From positions 882,383 through 946,382 of the forward strand of contig CAWFEX010000006.1 of the NCBI GenBank assembly GCA_963814955.1: 64,000 nucleotides of DNA. Direction: 5' to 3'. The notes under the pieces are model-generated. The model saw only the letters and a program-made list of their open reading frames with translations. It searched no databases and was not told the DNA's origin. Positions 53,608 through 63,844 of this stretch are shown here, piece after piece; the first letter of the stretch is position 1, and each line of letters opens with the position of its first letter. Position numbers and translations under genes: made by a program. Source of the DNA: DATCJA01 sp963814955. Lineage in GTDB: Bacteria; Acidobacteriota; Vicinamibacteria; Vicinamibacterales; UBA2999.

Positions 53608-53922
53608 AGATGACCTGCGACTCTGTAATGGGGAAGAGCAAGATGGGCGCCGTCGATTACGCCTGATGAGGTGTCCAGGCACGAGGCATGCAGTTGTTCA
53701 CTCTCGCAAATTTTGAGGAGAGGGGCCATGTGGGGAGCGAATCATTACACTGGCCGTGAGGTGTCATCAGCATTCTGAACGCACCATCGTTCGCCGGGAA
53801 ATGACAACGAAGGTCGGCTTCATCCTCCGCTAGCTTCCTGCTCAGCCATAAATATCGGTGTGAGTAGCGGCGCGGGCGCCGCTATGAATGCCGCCTATCG
53901 CACTCATTGACAGGAGAGGTGA
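53608..53922. other. Gene-free gap of about 315 bases
   Basis: I see no gene or structured element; it separates the lipoprotein gene from the small basic protein gene. Confidence 0.35.
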
Positions 53923-54195
53923 ATGCCACGAACCGGATTGAGTTTTGACCAACTGCGAGAACTGGCCAAGGGCGGAGCAGACGCAGCGCTGCGACGGTTA
54001 CGAGCCGAAATAATTGCAATAGAGCGGACGTTCCCTGAACTGGCGTTGACCGGACCCCGAAAAGCTCTGCGTAAGTCTGTCGCCACCGCTGGCAAGCGGA
54101 CCCGGCGAATGTCAGCGGCAGCGCGGAAGGCGGTATCGCAGCGGATGAAGAAGTACTGGGCGGAGCGGCGGAAGGCACAGGCGAAGGCGAGGTGA
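53923..54195 (+). CDS. Small basic protein, possibly DNA-binding
   Basis: The protein has 90 residues from the ATG at 53923, with AGGAGAGG upstream. It is rich in Arg, Lys and Ala, with a tail of the form MSAAARKAVSQRMKKYWAER, resembling histone-H1-like or nucleoid-associated tails. There is no membrane segment. Role unknown; DNA or RNA binding is inferred from charge only. Confidence 0.6.
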   Translation: MPRTGLSFDQLRELAKGGADAALRRLRAEIIAIERTFPELALTGPRKALRKSVATAGKRTRRMSAAARKAVSQRMKKYWAERRKAQAKAR

Positions 54196-54268
54196 GTTGA
54201 ATCTCCACTAGGCGACCATACGGGACCTATCGAAGGCCGCGTTCCTGCGCGCGTGTGCGAATGAGGTC

Positions 54269-54469
54269 GTGATGGATGACCTTCATGGTGTGAGCACCGA
54301 TGTGTTACGCGTTCAGCTGCGTGCGCGTCGGACGATGAAGCGCGAGGTCGTCTGGTTCTATGTCACGTTGCTCGCGGGCACCGTGGCGTACTTCGGCTTC
54401 AGCTTTCCGAGTTTCATGGGACTCATGCATACCTGGTATTCCTCATGGCGGTTCGCGCTGCGATGGTGA
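54269..54469 (+). CDS. Possible small membrane protein
   Basis: A 66-residue frame has one hydrophobic segment (WFYVTLLAGTVAYFGFSF) after a basic stretch (RARRTMKREV). It may be a small single-pass protein. The start is uncertain and there is no homology I can name, so it could be chance. Confidence 0.3.
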   Translation: MMDDLHGVSTDVLRVQLRARRTMKREVVWFYVTLLAGTVAYFGFSFPSFMGLMHTWYSSWRFALRW

Positions 54470-54637
54470 GGTACCAGTGGGTGCCGGACCCAGCCGTCTA
54501 ACCTTTGCTTGCAGCCTTCCGGCAACCGGCGCGCGATCATGAGCGCCGCGGCTGAATCGGCACGTTGATCACGACAAACGCCGATCTGGCGGCAACCAGT
54601 CCCACGTCGACAGGTCAAGGCGTCAAAATTTCTCAGG

Positions 54638-55127
54638 ATGAAGACCCTGCTGGTTCTCAGGCACGCGAAGTCGAGCTGGAACGATCCGGAGCTTGATGAC
54701 CATGAGCGACCGCTGAATGAGCGCGGCCGGCGGGATGGGCCGCGGATGGGAGAGCTAGTGCGGGATACGGTTGATTCCCGATATTCTCATCAGCTCCGAC
54801 GCCGTGCGGGCGCGGCTGACGGCTGAGGCGGTCGCCGAGGCGGCTCGCTATGCGGGAGAAATCTTGTTGGATCCGCGTCTTTATATGGCCAGCCCGGCCG
54901 ACATCCTGTCGCTGCTGCGAACGGTGCGGGAGAACGCCGAGACCGTGATGATCATCGGGCACAATCCCGGGCTCGAAGAGCTGGTCGGGCAGCTGACCGG
55001 CGAGTGGCAGGACTTGCCGACGGCCGCCCTCGCGCACATCGTCCTGGAGATCGATCAGTGGCGCGATCTCAAACTGTCGACTCGCGGGACGCTCTTGGGC
55101 CACTGGCGGCCGAAGGAACTGACATAG
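54638..55127 (+). pseudogene. sixA: Phosphohistidine phosphatase SixA, one frameshift
   Basis: The ATG at 54638 opens MKTLLVLRHAKSSWNDPELD, the RHG motif of histidine phosphatases, and HERPLNERGRRD. The frame shifts near 54770; the next frame continues DILISSDAVRARLTAEAVAE and the second catalytic His segment VMIIGHNPGLEELVGQL, ending at 55127. Total length is about 163 residues, normal. SixA removes phosphate from His in phosphorelay or PTS proteins. One base lost at GATACGG explains the break. Confidence 0.85.
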
Positions 55128-56080
55128 CCGTACCGACCCGGTCGAGATGCAAGACGGCAGTATCGAACGTGTAGCGCCATTCTGCCGAGAGACCGGGAGG
55201 AGTCCATACCATCAGTGGCGACCTTCCAGCGTTCGTACGGACAAGAGAAAGCCGTTCTAGCGATCGATCTCGTGCTGACAGTCAGCCTTTGCACCGGGGT
55301 TGATACAGCTCCTCCGGACCTTACGCTACCCCACTGCCACTCTGCACCCCTGAGGGGTGGTGGCAGTGGCGGCAGTTTGTAGGGCCCGCTGCGATGTCAA
55401 TGGCAGTGCCATGGCAGATGGCAGTCAAACGTGGCGCCTGACCGTGTCGCCTGGCTGTCCCAAGTGACCCATTAGTCCTATTGATTGGTCACTCAATCAA
55501 TCTGCTGACATCAAAAATCTCATGCGGTTAAAACACTTAGGACACTTGGGGCAATGGGACAGTCCGTTACGGATTCGATGAACGGCAGCAGCGTGATAAA
55601 CCGGCCGAGTTGGAGACATGTTGGAGACGGAAAACGGGCCAAACGGAAGTAAAGCGCGAGACAAGTTAGCTGGCTGGGAGGCAGGGAGTCTATGGGCCCA
55701 GATCAAGAAGCGCCAACAAATCCGGCCATTTTCTGATTAAGCCAATCGGGTTCAGCGATTTGTGACTTTCCACTGCTTTCGATTGTTTGCCGTTGTTCGC
55801 CGCTGTCTTCTGATTTTGCTGGCCTAATGTCACTCGAAATGTCACTCGCCGCGAGCGTCTTTCGAGCTCAGCGCGTCGGAGAATCTCCGAGAAACTCCTC
55901 CTTCTAAATACTGCGGCGTATCGCGAGTAACGTTGGCAGTAAGCTGCCAAGCGGCCCAAGAGGGGCTCAAGATAGCGAACGAATAGGGGCCGCTTCGTCA
56001 GCTTCATTGGAAAGTTCGCTGGCAAACCTGAAACGACTCATCGCGCATCGCAGCATGCGAGGACTACGCCTCACCTGCGT
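55128..56080. other. Long gene-free region with lower GC
   Basis: No convincing gene for about 950 bases. A 111-residue minus frame (55690-56025) lacks any family features and a good ribosome-binding site. The region is richer in A+T than its flanks between 55490 and 55990. It contains the hairpin at 55331-55369 and several TGGCAGT-like words. It could be a relic of transferred DNA. Confidence 0.4.
55331..55369. other. Strong two-part hairpin
   Basis: CCACTGCCAC (55331-55340) pairs with GTGGCAGTGG (55360-55369), and inside them CACCCC (55345-55350) pairs with GGGGTG (55354-55359) around a TGA loop. A four-base bulge (TCTG) interrupts the left arm. It lies in a gene-free region and could be a structured RNA or terminator. 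Confidence 0.6.
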
Positions 56081-57417
56081 TCAACGGGAGGCGAATGCTG
56101 CCTGCCTCCGCAGCACGAAGCACAGCGCCGCCGCGGTCAGCGCCAGGGACGCGAGTCCGAGGAGGGCGACGGTCGTGCTACCGGTCGTGTCCGTGAGCAG
56201 CCCTACCACGTACGGCCCCACGAAGCCGCCCACGTGGCCCAGAGCACCCACGAGGGCGATGCCCGCAGCCGCGGCGGTCCCGCGCAGAAGCGCGGTGGGC
56301 ACGCACCAAAACGGTATGTAAAAAGCGTGGACGCCGATCGATACGAGCGCAAGGCCCGCGACCCGCGCCAGTGGATGCGGCAGGAGCGCAGCGCTCACGC
56401 ACCCGAGCGCCGCCACGACTGCGCACGCACTGGCGTGGACGACACGCTCCCCCTTGCGGTCGGAGCTCGCTCCAACTGCGAGCATCACGCCTGCGGCCAC
56501 GCAGGCGATTCCCCCAGTGATGAGTCCCGTCGTCGTGTTGCTCGCCTGGAGCGCGTCACGGATCATCGTCGGTGCCCAGAAGGTGTAGCCGGTACCTGTG
56601 TCGTGACGAGAAGGAAGTACGGCAGGGACGCCAGCCAGATCATCGGGAGCACAAGAGCGCGGAGCGGCGCGACACCGTGTGGCGCGGGCGATTCATCGGC
56701 GTCCTGCCGCAAGCGTGCCGTAAGCCAGTCGCGCTGCTCCACGGAGAGCCAGCGCGAGCCAGCGGGGTGGTCGGGGAGGAAGGCGAGCACCACGAAGCCG
56801 AGAACCACCGGCGGAATGCCTTCCAGGAGGAAGAGCCACTGCCACCCCGCGAGTCCCCGAAGGCCATCGAGTCCGAGCAGCCACGCGCTCAAGGGGTTAC
56901 CGATTGCGGCGGAAATCGGAATGGCGATCAGGAAGCGAGACAGGGCTCGCGCGCGCTGCGGTGCGGGGAACCACCCACTCAGGTAGTAGATGATCCCAGG
57001 AGCGAAGCCCGCCTCAGCAACCCCGAGGAGGAAGCGCAAGGTGTAGAACTGGATTGGTGTGTGCACGAACATCATCGCCGCGGCGACGAGCCCCCAAGTG
57101 ATCATGATGCGAGAGATCCATAAACGCGCCCCTACGCGCGCGAGCACGAGAGTGCTCGGCACCTCGAAGAGCGCGTAGCCGAGGGAGAAGATCCCCGCAC
57201 CGAAGCCGTAGGCGGTCGCGCTGAAGCCCAGGTCGCGATTCATCTGCAACGCCGCGATCGCGACGTTCGTCCGGTCAAGAAAGTTGAAGATGTAGATAAG
57301 GAAGAGGAACGGCAAGAGTCGAAGACTCACGCGTCGCATCGTTGCCCGCGCGAGGTCGGTGTCATCGCGGTCGATTCCCACGCCCGAAGAGGCCGGGATT
57401 GCAGTCGAGGAGGACAT
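56081..57417 (-). pseudogene. MFS transporter, anion:cation symporter type, one frameshift
   Basis: The ATG at 57417 opens MSSSTAIPASSGVGIDRDDT. Helix 1 has IYIFNFLDRTNVAIAALQMN, the ACS/phthalate-permease signature. The frame fails near 56600 after FLLVTTQV; the other frame continues TGTGYTFWAPTMIRDALQ and the remaining helices to 56081. Joined length is about 445 residues. It probably imports an organic anion; no catabolic gene is adjacent to name it. Confidence 0.82.
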
Positions 57418-57586
57418 TGCGCCCATCCTATTGAGAGAGAGGATCGAAGAGTCTCCAGTTACCCCACGCCAGGAACTGACGAGTCGCAAGACGCGCCAGA
57501 GTGGTGCTGCCAGCTAACTAGTAGGAAGGCCGACCGGCATATCCAGCCGACCCTGCGTCCGCAGGAGCCGTTCGTGCAAGTAGCCT

Positions 57587-58363
57587 TCACCTCCTGTGTC
57601 CTTCTTCCGAGCCACCGAGAATCATCCGAGGTGAGGTCACAGAATCGTAGGGGCTCAGGCGGTAGTCGCCATGCACCTCCTCGATGCGTAGGTCGTGAGG
57701 CGCGAACATGCGCTCGAAGTCCTGCAGCGTGAACTTGGCGACGCGCTCCACGAACTCGAGCGGCTCGCCGTCGCCGTCCTCGACGACGATCCGCTTGAAG
57801 AAGTGACGGGCATCGGTCCAGCGCGTCAATCGGTAGGTGACGCCGTCGATCTCCTTGACCTCTTCGGACATGAGCGTGCATCAGCGTGGCGGACGTTCAG
57901 GTAGTCGAGCACCAGCCTGCCGCCCGGCCGCAGTGATGCTCGCCATGTTCCGAACGACGGCCACGTGCTCCCCGGCTCCTCGAAGTAGCCAAAGCTCGTG
58001 AAGAAGTTGAAAACGTAGTCGAAGGCCTTGCGGCCGAACGGCACCCGCATGTCGTGCTGGAGGAAACGGAGGCGCGGCCGCTCGAACTTCTTCGCTTCTC
58101 TGATGCTGCCGGCGGCCAGGTCCATGCCGGTGACCCGGAAACCCTTCGACGCCAGGTACTTCGAATGACGTCCGGCCCCGCATCCGAGGTCGAGCACGCG
58201 TGCTCCTCGGCGCGGCTTGAGCCGCGCGATCAGTCCGTCGAGAAAGCGCGCCGCTTCGGTGTCGTCCCGATGCGCGTAGAGCTTGTGATAGTGGAAGGAG
58301 TCAAACCAGGAGGCGAACCATTCCGCACGCTGCGTAGTGGGCTGAATCGTCGTCGTCGATCAT
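57587..58363 (-). pseudogene. SAM-dependent methyltransferase, several frameshifts
   Basis: The ATG at 58363 opens MIDDDDSAHYAA. After a shift near 58335 the chain reads FDSFHYHKLYAHRDDTEAAR and the SAM motif RVLDLGCGAGRHSKYLA. Near 57955-57985 a pair of compensating shifts hides GEHVAVVRNMA before LRPGGRLVLDYLNVRHADA. A third region from about 57870 continues EIDGVTYRLTRWTDARHF to PYDSVTSPRMIL, ending at 57587. Total is about 257 residues. It is a class I methyltransferase of unknown substrate. Confidence 0.75.
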
Positions 58364-58673
58364 GTGTCACCGCCTGTCCGTGAAAACGTCTTGATGACGC
58401 AACACGAACACTGGCCAGCGGCGCGACGACGGCCTCGCTGCACCCGTTCCTATGGATCACGCAGCGACATTCACGGTGCAATTCGCCGCGAGTGACTCGA
58501 CCTGCGATACCGCGTACGCCGCAAAGTCAGTGAACATTCATCGCGAGATCTCGAACACGATTTGCGGACGCGTCTCCTGTCGGCTCGGCGTCCGCCGCCC
58601 TGCGCCTGCGTGGTAAGTGAAACGTCGCTATCAGTGTCGCCGCAGAGATTGTCGGAATGATGAATGCGCGCCG
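58364..58673. other. Gene-free gap of about 310 bases
   Basis: I see no supported gene or structure. It should hold the methyltransferase promoter. Confidence 0.35.
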
Positions 58674-59173
58674 CTATTTAACACCCGGCCACTGAATATA
58701 AGGTTGCTTGGGCTGCTGATCCGGAGGCACGAAGGCGGGTGCAGCTATTCCCGCAGCTCCAGGCAGGGATTTCACGTACTGGTAAACGGCCCGCAGATCC
58801 GCGTCCATCATGGCGCGGACGTTAAACCACGGCATTGGAGGACGGGTCATGAGACTCTTCCCGGACTTGAGCCATTGGTCTTCCGTCATCTTGCCGATCG
58901 AGAGCCTGAGATTCGTGGGTAAGTGGTCCCCCACGGGCCTCGGAATCCGAGCGTATCGCCCTTCAACCTGTCAGCCTCTGCTGCCTTACCGCCTGCTTCG
59001 GCGTATCCGGCGGTGTGGCAGTCATTGCAACCTCCAATTTCCACGACGTACCGGCCACGTCGATCTGCTGTGCGTTTGCCGCATCGTCGCGTCGGTGCCT
59101 GTGCGCGCATTGCTTGATAACCCAGCCCCATCACCAGCACGGCGCTAATAAGCGCTCCCTGATAAAGTTTCAC
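58674..59173 (-). pseudogene. Secreted c-type cytochrome, frameshifted
   Basis: The ATG at 59173 opens a signal peptide (GALISAVLVMGLGYQAM) and one heme site, IGGCNDCHTAGY. Before it, QAPTRRCGKRTADRRG reads better as DAANAQQIDVAG in another frame, suggesting compensating shifts near 59050-59085. Near 58922 one C is missing in TACCC: after GPWGTTY the next frame gives PTNLRLSIGKMTEDQWLKSG and ends at 58674. Total is about 166 residues. It is a periplasmic electron carrier or a subunit of one. Confidence 0.78.
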
Positions 59174-59513
59174 GGTTTGCCTCCCAGTTTGTGGAACGGT
59201 CCCCCTCTTTTACCAGTGTTTTTGCCGATGACAACAGTTCGCGCGCGATTTCTGCGATCCAACCTGAAGCGAAGTCGGTTTCCATCCACCGAAATCTGGC
59301 TCGATTCGGTGACAACCCAGGTCAGCGATCGGCGCGATCGCGAACCATCAGCGCCACTTGTTGGTTCGCCGGCACGTCCGTGCTACCGCGGCGCCCACAG
59401 CGCTAGCATAGCCAAGAGCACGAACAAAGGTGATCAGCGCTTGAGATTGATGCGTCGGTCGCCATTGCTTGCCACTGTCGATCCGTCGCACCTCCGGCGG
59501 ATTTGTGCCCAGT
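59174..59513. other. Gene-free gap of about 340 bases
   Basis: No gene or structure I can support. Confidence 0.3.
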
Positions 59514-59816
59514 TCAGTGTCCACTTCCGTCCAGTTCGTACCTTGCCTTGTTTAAATCGAGGCGGTTTCTCTTCTGAATTTCTGCCTTCCAGAGCGTGGT
59601 GTAGACCAAGAACGCGACGGCCAAGAGCGCGGAAGCGATCAGGGCAACCCATTGCGGAGGGAGCGTCTGCCGCTGAAACACAAAGCCGCCGAAAGCGCCC
59701 AGCGCCGCCCACAGACCGAAATTGACCTTCCATTCGATCGTCTGACGCTCGCTGTAATCTCGCCAGGACGCGTCCGCGAGCTTAAGAAGCGATTCGACTT
59801 TATCTTTGTCGGGCAT
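59514..59816 (-). CDS. Small two-helix membrane protein
   Basis: The ATG at 59816 with GGAGG five bases upstream gives 100 residues. An acidic helical start (MPDKDKVESLLKLADASWRD) precedes IEWKVNFGLWAALGAFGGFV and WVALIASALLAVAFLVYTTL, two transmembrane helices, then a basic helix (WKAEIQKRNRLDLNKARYEL). Short membrane proteins with an EWKVNFGLW-like segment occur widely, with no known role. The frame is intact. Confidence 0.65.
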   Translation of the reverse strand: MPDKDKVESLLKLADASWRDYSERQTIEWKVNFGLWAALGAFGGFVFQRQTLPPQWVALIASALLAVAFLVYTTLWKAEIQKRNRLDLNKARYELDGSGH

Positions 59817-59828
59817 CGTGTCCTCCAT

Positions 59829-60279
59829 TCCTCCAAGGGATGAGCAAGCGGCTCAGCACTGCCCCCGCTCGATTCGAGTGGTTGGACCAGGAAGCGATCA
59901 AGGCTCTTCGACAGTGGCGTTTTCGACCTAGAACGCGTATGGGTCAACCCGTTGCGGTTCAGGTGAATGTGGAGTTCAGCTTTACGGTTCGCTGATCCGA
60001 CCGCAGACGTCGCTCATGCGGGCGGGTGCTTCCGACGCATTATCACGCGCTCGTCTATCCCGATTCAGCAGCTCCTCTTTGTGGGTCGGATCGAGATCAT
60101 GTAACCTTTGCCGCCATCCGGCACGGCAACCAGGCTCTTGGACGACGTAGCGTGTGCGACACCAGCAAGCCTTGCTCGTTGTTACCCTGGCGACGAATGG
60201 TTTGGAAGCGGCCGAAATCGTTGACAGTTGAGAATTGGACGCGCCATCATGCGGGCGAAAACCACCGAGGAGATACATC
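59829..60279. other. Gene-free gap of about 450 bases
   Basis: Only short frames without family features. No structured element seen. Confidence 0.3.
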
Positions 60280-60977
60280 GTGGCCCACCATCCGCACGTG
60301 CCCGATCTCGAAGACGACGAAGACGAATCCGTTGCCGAAGCGTTCGCTGAACCGTCACCGGCCGGAGGGCGGAGAAAGTCACGCCGTTGCGGTCAACACA
60401 GCGGTCGAAGTCGTTCATCCGAATCGGTGCGGAAGTTATTCTGATTACACTAGGCGTGTTCTTTGCGCTCATGGGCGAGCAGTGGCGAGAAAATGCTCAA
60501 AACCGCGAACTTGCGGAGGACACCCTTCGGCGCTTGCGCTCGGAAATTCAGGCGAATCAGAAAGCGGTCGCGGCTGTGAAGGACTACCACGCGGTTACGC
60601 TGAAAAGCCTCCAAGCGTTCCTCGCTGCCGACGACAAGGGCGTGCGGCCCTCTCCGTGAAACTGGAAGGCATCCGACCCGCTTTTTTCGAGAACACGGCA
60701 TGGGAATCGGCCTTAGCCACTCAGTCGTTGGTCCACATGGATAGAGACGTGGCGTACAGCTGTCTCTCGCATCTATGACGTGCAGCGACGATACGAAGGG
60801 CTGACCGAAGGGATTACGGACGCGATGTACCTCCGTCCTCTTTCGGAAAGACGAATCCCAGGGCGTTCTTCCCGGCAGTGGCCATGTTCTACGGCGATGC
60901 CGTGCTTTTTGAACCGGAACTGCTGCGGCCTGTACAAAGAGGTCATTCCTCAGATTGATCGCGCCCTCGGGAATTGA
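60280..60977 (+). pseudogene. Membrane-anchored unknown protein (DUF6090-like), several frameshifts
   Basis: GTG 60280 with GAGGAGA upstream opens VAHHPHVPDLEDDEDESVAE; after a shift near 60370 the chain reads SFIRIGAEVILITLGVFFAL, one transmembrane helix, then MGEQWRENAQNRELAEDTLR. Further shifts near 60655, 60765, 60850 and 60930 hide KLEGIRPAFFENTAWESALA, YDVQRRYEGLTEGITDAMYL, FYGDAVLFEPELL and LYKEVIPQIDRALGN. Total is about 230 residues. The pattern matches small bacterial proteins with a single helix and a long cytoplasmic or periplasmic helical part. TTG 60387 is an alternative start. Confidence 0.6.
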
Positions 60978-61093
60978 CAACCTCTTTTCGGAACACATTA
61001 CCCGGCGGGATTCCAAGCTGTGAATTAGAGACTAGGCGAGGACTGGGCCTCAGCGTACCGGTGCCGCTCGCAGGCCATGAAGGCTCTGCCGGA

Positions 61094-61393
61094 TCACGAG
61101 ATCGTCCATCCTTGCTTCAGCAGCTCGACCCTGAGCGCTTCAGCCTTCTCCTGCGCGGCTGCGGCCGACACGTGCATTTCGTCGACCTGCACCGCCACGA
61201 GCAGGCGATAGCCAGCCGGTAACCTCTCAATGGAGCACACGACTTCGCTGGGGGGGTACTCGCCTTCGGGGTCAGGATGGCCCGCAATCGCCAGAGGATC
61301 ATTTCGGCTAGCCTGTCCGTCGACCAGCGTTGACGGCCGGAGAACCCAGAAAGCGAACGGGAAGGCGCGTCTCGACAACCTCGCTGCCAACAC
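61094..61393 (-). CDS. Possible small unknown protein or fragment
   Basis: A minus-strand frame of 99 residues has a helical C-terminus (AAAAQEKAEALRVELLKQGW) and a segment PAGYRLLVAVQVDEMHV that looks protein-like, but the N-terminal third is low quality and overlaps the end of the peptidase gene. The start is uncertain and the family unknown. Confidence 0.35.
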   Translation of the reverse strand: MLAARLSRRAFPFAFWVLRPSTLVDGQASRNDPLAIAGHPDPEGEYPPSEVVCSIERLPAGYRLLVAVQVDEMHVSAAAAQEKAEALRVELLKQGWTIS

Positions 61394-62070
61394 GCTCTAC
61401 GCGATACACACCGGCGTTCGGCCTTGAACTCACCGCCTCCCGCAGCAGAGTGCCGGCAAAATGCAAGGCCGCACCGTCGTCCGCGGCGTACCCAGCCTCC
61501 ACTCCGTCAACTACGAGGCGATGATAGGTAGGACGTCGCCCTGGCTCTCCGTCGTAGTGGGGGCAGGCTGTGCCTTCCAGGAAGCCGAGTCCGTCATCGA
61601 GCAGTTCCAGCCCACCAAACGGGGCTGGGTGACACCGCCCTGAAACCAACACAACATCCCGGCGCTCACGCCCGCGAACACCGCGCCTTCCTGCCACGCT
61701 GCCGAAAGAGTCCGTGGATCCCGTAACGCGCCAGATAGCAAGGAGATTCGCAGTATTGCCGCCGCCAACGTAGAACACATCCTGGTTTGCGACAAACTGA
61801 GCCAAGTCGGATGTTCGTGGCGGGCTTTTTACCTAGCTAATGGCCCGTCTGTCAGCGTGAGATCGCTGGGACACAACGGCCAGCAAAGGCTCGATAGAAC
61901 CTGACGATATACGATGCCGAATCGGCGCTCGCCGTTGGTACGAAGCACACCCTCGCCGGCTGTCGCCGAGCCAGCGACAACACAAAGTCATCCAGCAACA
62001 GGTTGTCCGGCTCCATGGAAAAACCGCCACCACCCATTGCGACAATGTGACCGTTCGATTCAGAACTCAT
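61308..62070 (-). pseudogene. Peptidase S51 (peptidase E-like), frameshifted
   Basis: The ATG at 62070 opens MSSESNGHIVAMGGGGFSME and LDDFVLSLARRQPARVCFVP. Shifts near 61815-61865 and 61640-61730 move to VFYVGGGNTANLLAIWR, then VFAGVSAGMLCWFQGGVT (nucleophile Ser in GVSAG), then FGGLELLDDGLGFLEGTACP and the late VYRVERVGSEVVETRLPVRF. Total is about 245 residues. Peptidase E-like enzymes cut Asp-dipeptides or related bonds in the cytoplasm. The DUF6176 gene lies upstream on the same strand. Confidence 0.7.
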
Positions 62071-62134
62071 CGACCGATGCCAACAGTCTTCGTGATGCAA
62101 TAACCAACAGTGGGCCAATCAGCATAGATCTCCC

Positions 62135-62482
62135 CTATTCGCTGATCTCGTCTATCGTGTCCAGGTCGACGAGCAACTCAAGTTCCTTGCGGCTTTCCCA
62201 CGTGCTGCGCTTGACATCCTGATGGTACCTATCGATGTCGTGTGTCGACGCTGCGACGGCCTCTTTCGATTTCTCGAAACTCGCGGCCTTCATGATGTAA
62301 ATCAGGTAGTCGCCTTCAGATGTCTGATCGAGAAATGCGGCCTCCAGTACGACGATTTCATCCCGCAACGTAGCCAGGGCCTCCGCTCGTCGTGTCTCAT
62401 TGAGCGTTCGTGCCCATTCGCGGACGCGCTCAAGGCTGCCCGGCTTGAGTTTGATCTTCGTGCACTGCGTGTGATAGCGCAT
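62135..62482 (-). CDS. DUF6176 family protein
   Basis: The ATG at 62482 (MRYHTQCTKIKLKPGSLERV) gives 115 residues; the frame could start two codons earlier. TKIKLKPGS and FLDQTSEGDYLIYIMKAASF are typical of DUF6176, small ferredoxin-like-fold proteins of unknown function. It ends 64 bases before the peptidase start and may be cotranscribed with it. The frame is intact, in contrast to its neighbours. Confidence 0.75.
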   Translation of the reverse strand: MRYHTQCTKIKLKPGSLERVREWARTLNETRRAEALATLRDEIVVLEAAFLDQTSEGDYLIYIMKAASFEKSKEAVAASTHDIDRYHQDVKRSTWESRKELELLVDLDTIDEISE

Positions 62483-62641
62483 TGTCACTACTCAGAAGTC
62501 ATTGCCGATTGATACAAGAGATGACCCGACAGACCGATGAGGCTTTCCAGCAGTTCCTCGGCAAGTCGGGCACGCGCAGCTGTTGGTAATTGTGACAGGT
62601 GCCATGCTTGGTGCTGCAGCGCGACTCAGTGCACAAGTCCG

Positions 62642-63100
62642 CTAGCCGGCTCTTGGTAGACCCTTGGTCATGAAGGTTGATTCACGCCCTGAAGGCCCGA
62701 TTACGCGCTGCGTCGTCGACGTGCGGAAGCCGTTGCGCTCATAGAAGCTGACCGCGTCCGGCGCTGACAAATGATGCCAGCTGTGTGCACCCTCACTCGT
62801 TCGGCGAACTGTTGCGCGAGGTCCAGCAGGACACGACCGTGGCCACGGCCTTGGACGTCTGAACGGATGGCCACTCGTCGCAGAGTCGCAGACAGCGCCG
62901 TCAATGTCGATACGAATGACGCCGACAGGATCGTCGACGTAGACCAGAATCCTTCGGATAGTTATTCGGGGCTCGTTCATACGGGTGATTCTCGTCGTAG
63001 ACACCAAATAGACCGCGCGCCTCAAACAGGTCCCGTCCGGCGAATGTCGTGGTAAGCCCTCCCTTCGCTCGCATTCCTGGGAGTCACGAGATCGTGGGTC
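62642..63100 (-). pseudogene. GNAT acetyltransferase, several frameshifts
   Basis: Pieces in three frames form one GNAT protein: VYDENHPYERAPNNYPKDSG, then YVDDPVGVIRIDIDGA, then LRRVAIRSDVQGRGHGRVLL (the acetyl-CoA loop, RGHGR) and finally SFYERNGFRTSTTQRVIGPS with the stop at 62642. Shifts are near 62770, 62895 and 62950. The substrate is unknown. Length would be about 150 residues, normal for small GNATs. Confidence 0.62.
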
Positions 63101-63196
63101 GTTCATCATTTGAATCGCCCGCCTCTAAAGTGCCCCTCCAGGCCGGGGGCGGTGTGATGATTCCCATCAACAATCGACGGCTGGCACAAATTCAAG

Positions 63197-63540
63197 TCAG
63201 CCGGTTGTTTCCAGCACTGACAGGGTGCCGTCGTAGTCAAATGTCCCCCTTTCACGAGACGCAAAGAAAGGGGCCAGCGTTGCTCCCAGCCAGGCGCGGA
63301 TCGAGTCGGCAGAATCAGCACCACCGCTGACAACAGCCGTCACGTTGGTCTGGGTCATCAGGTACGCGACCAGTTCATCGAGTGTATACGTCGGCGTGAG
63401 CAAAACGTTCGGACAGCACTTCCCGAAAGCCTGCTGCTGCCACAATCTCTCCCGATGGAGGTGATGCCCGTGACGCGTCGTAGCGCTCGGCCACGACGTT
63501 GTCCGCAAAGTGCGCCGCAATCACAGTCCCCGATCCTGCT
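63197..63540 (-). pseudogene. SAM methyltransferase C-terminal remnant
   Basis: One frame reads HFADNVVAERYDASRASPPS then REVLSERFAHADVYTLDELV, and after a shift near 63400 LMTQTNVTAVVSGG and IRAWLGATLAPFF end at 63197. This resembles the C-terminal third of class I methyltransferases (MTQTNV ... WL ... LAPFF). The SAM-binding N-terminus is absent, so it is a remnant. Confidence 0.5.
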
Positions 63541-63642
63541 GACGAACCGTAGGCTGACCAGCAGTGTCCGACCCGCTATCCGGTCCGTCGCGATCCATCA
63601 CTTATATAGAACCCGGCTCGGTCCAGCGAAACACACGCCAAC

Positions 63643-63844
63643 CTATTCTGCCCTGAAAGAGCCGACGGCGATCAGAATCAGGTCGATCAGCGCCCAGATG
63701 CCTAACCCTCCGATGGTCACCAGCATCAAGATACCGGTGCCAATTTTTCCGACGTAGAACCGGTGAACACCGAATACCCCCAACAAGATGCAGAAGAGCA
63801 ATGCCACCAGCCGCGACCGAGGCGAGAACTCTCGTAGCGCTCAT
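63643..63844 (-). pseudogene. TM2 domain protein, one frameshift near its start
   Basis: The ATG at 63844 overlaps the previous stop (ATGA). After a shift near 63825 the frame reads RLVALLFCILLGVFGVHRFY and VGKIGTGILMLVTIGGLGIW, the two helices of a TM2 domain with its conserved GVHRFYVGK loop, ending ALIDLILIAVGSFRAE at 63643. Total is about 66 residues. TM2 proteins are small membrane proteins of mostly unknown role. Confidence 0.7.

Noticed and set aside
55690..56025. 111-residue minus-strand frame
   Set aside because: No start context, no family features, in an AT-richer stretch; kept as gene-free.
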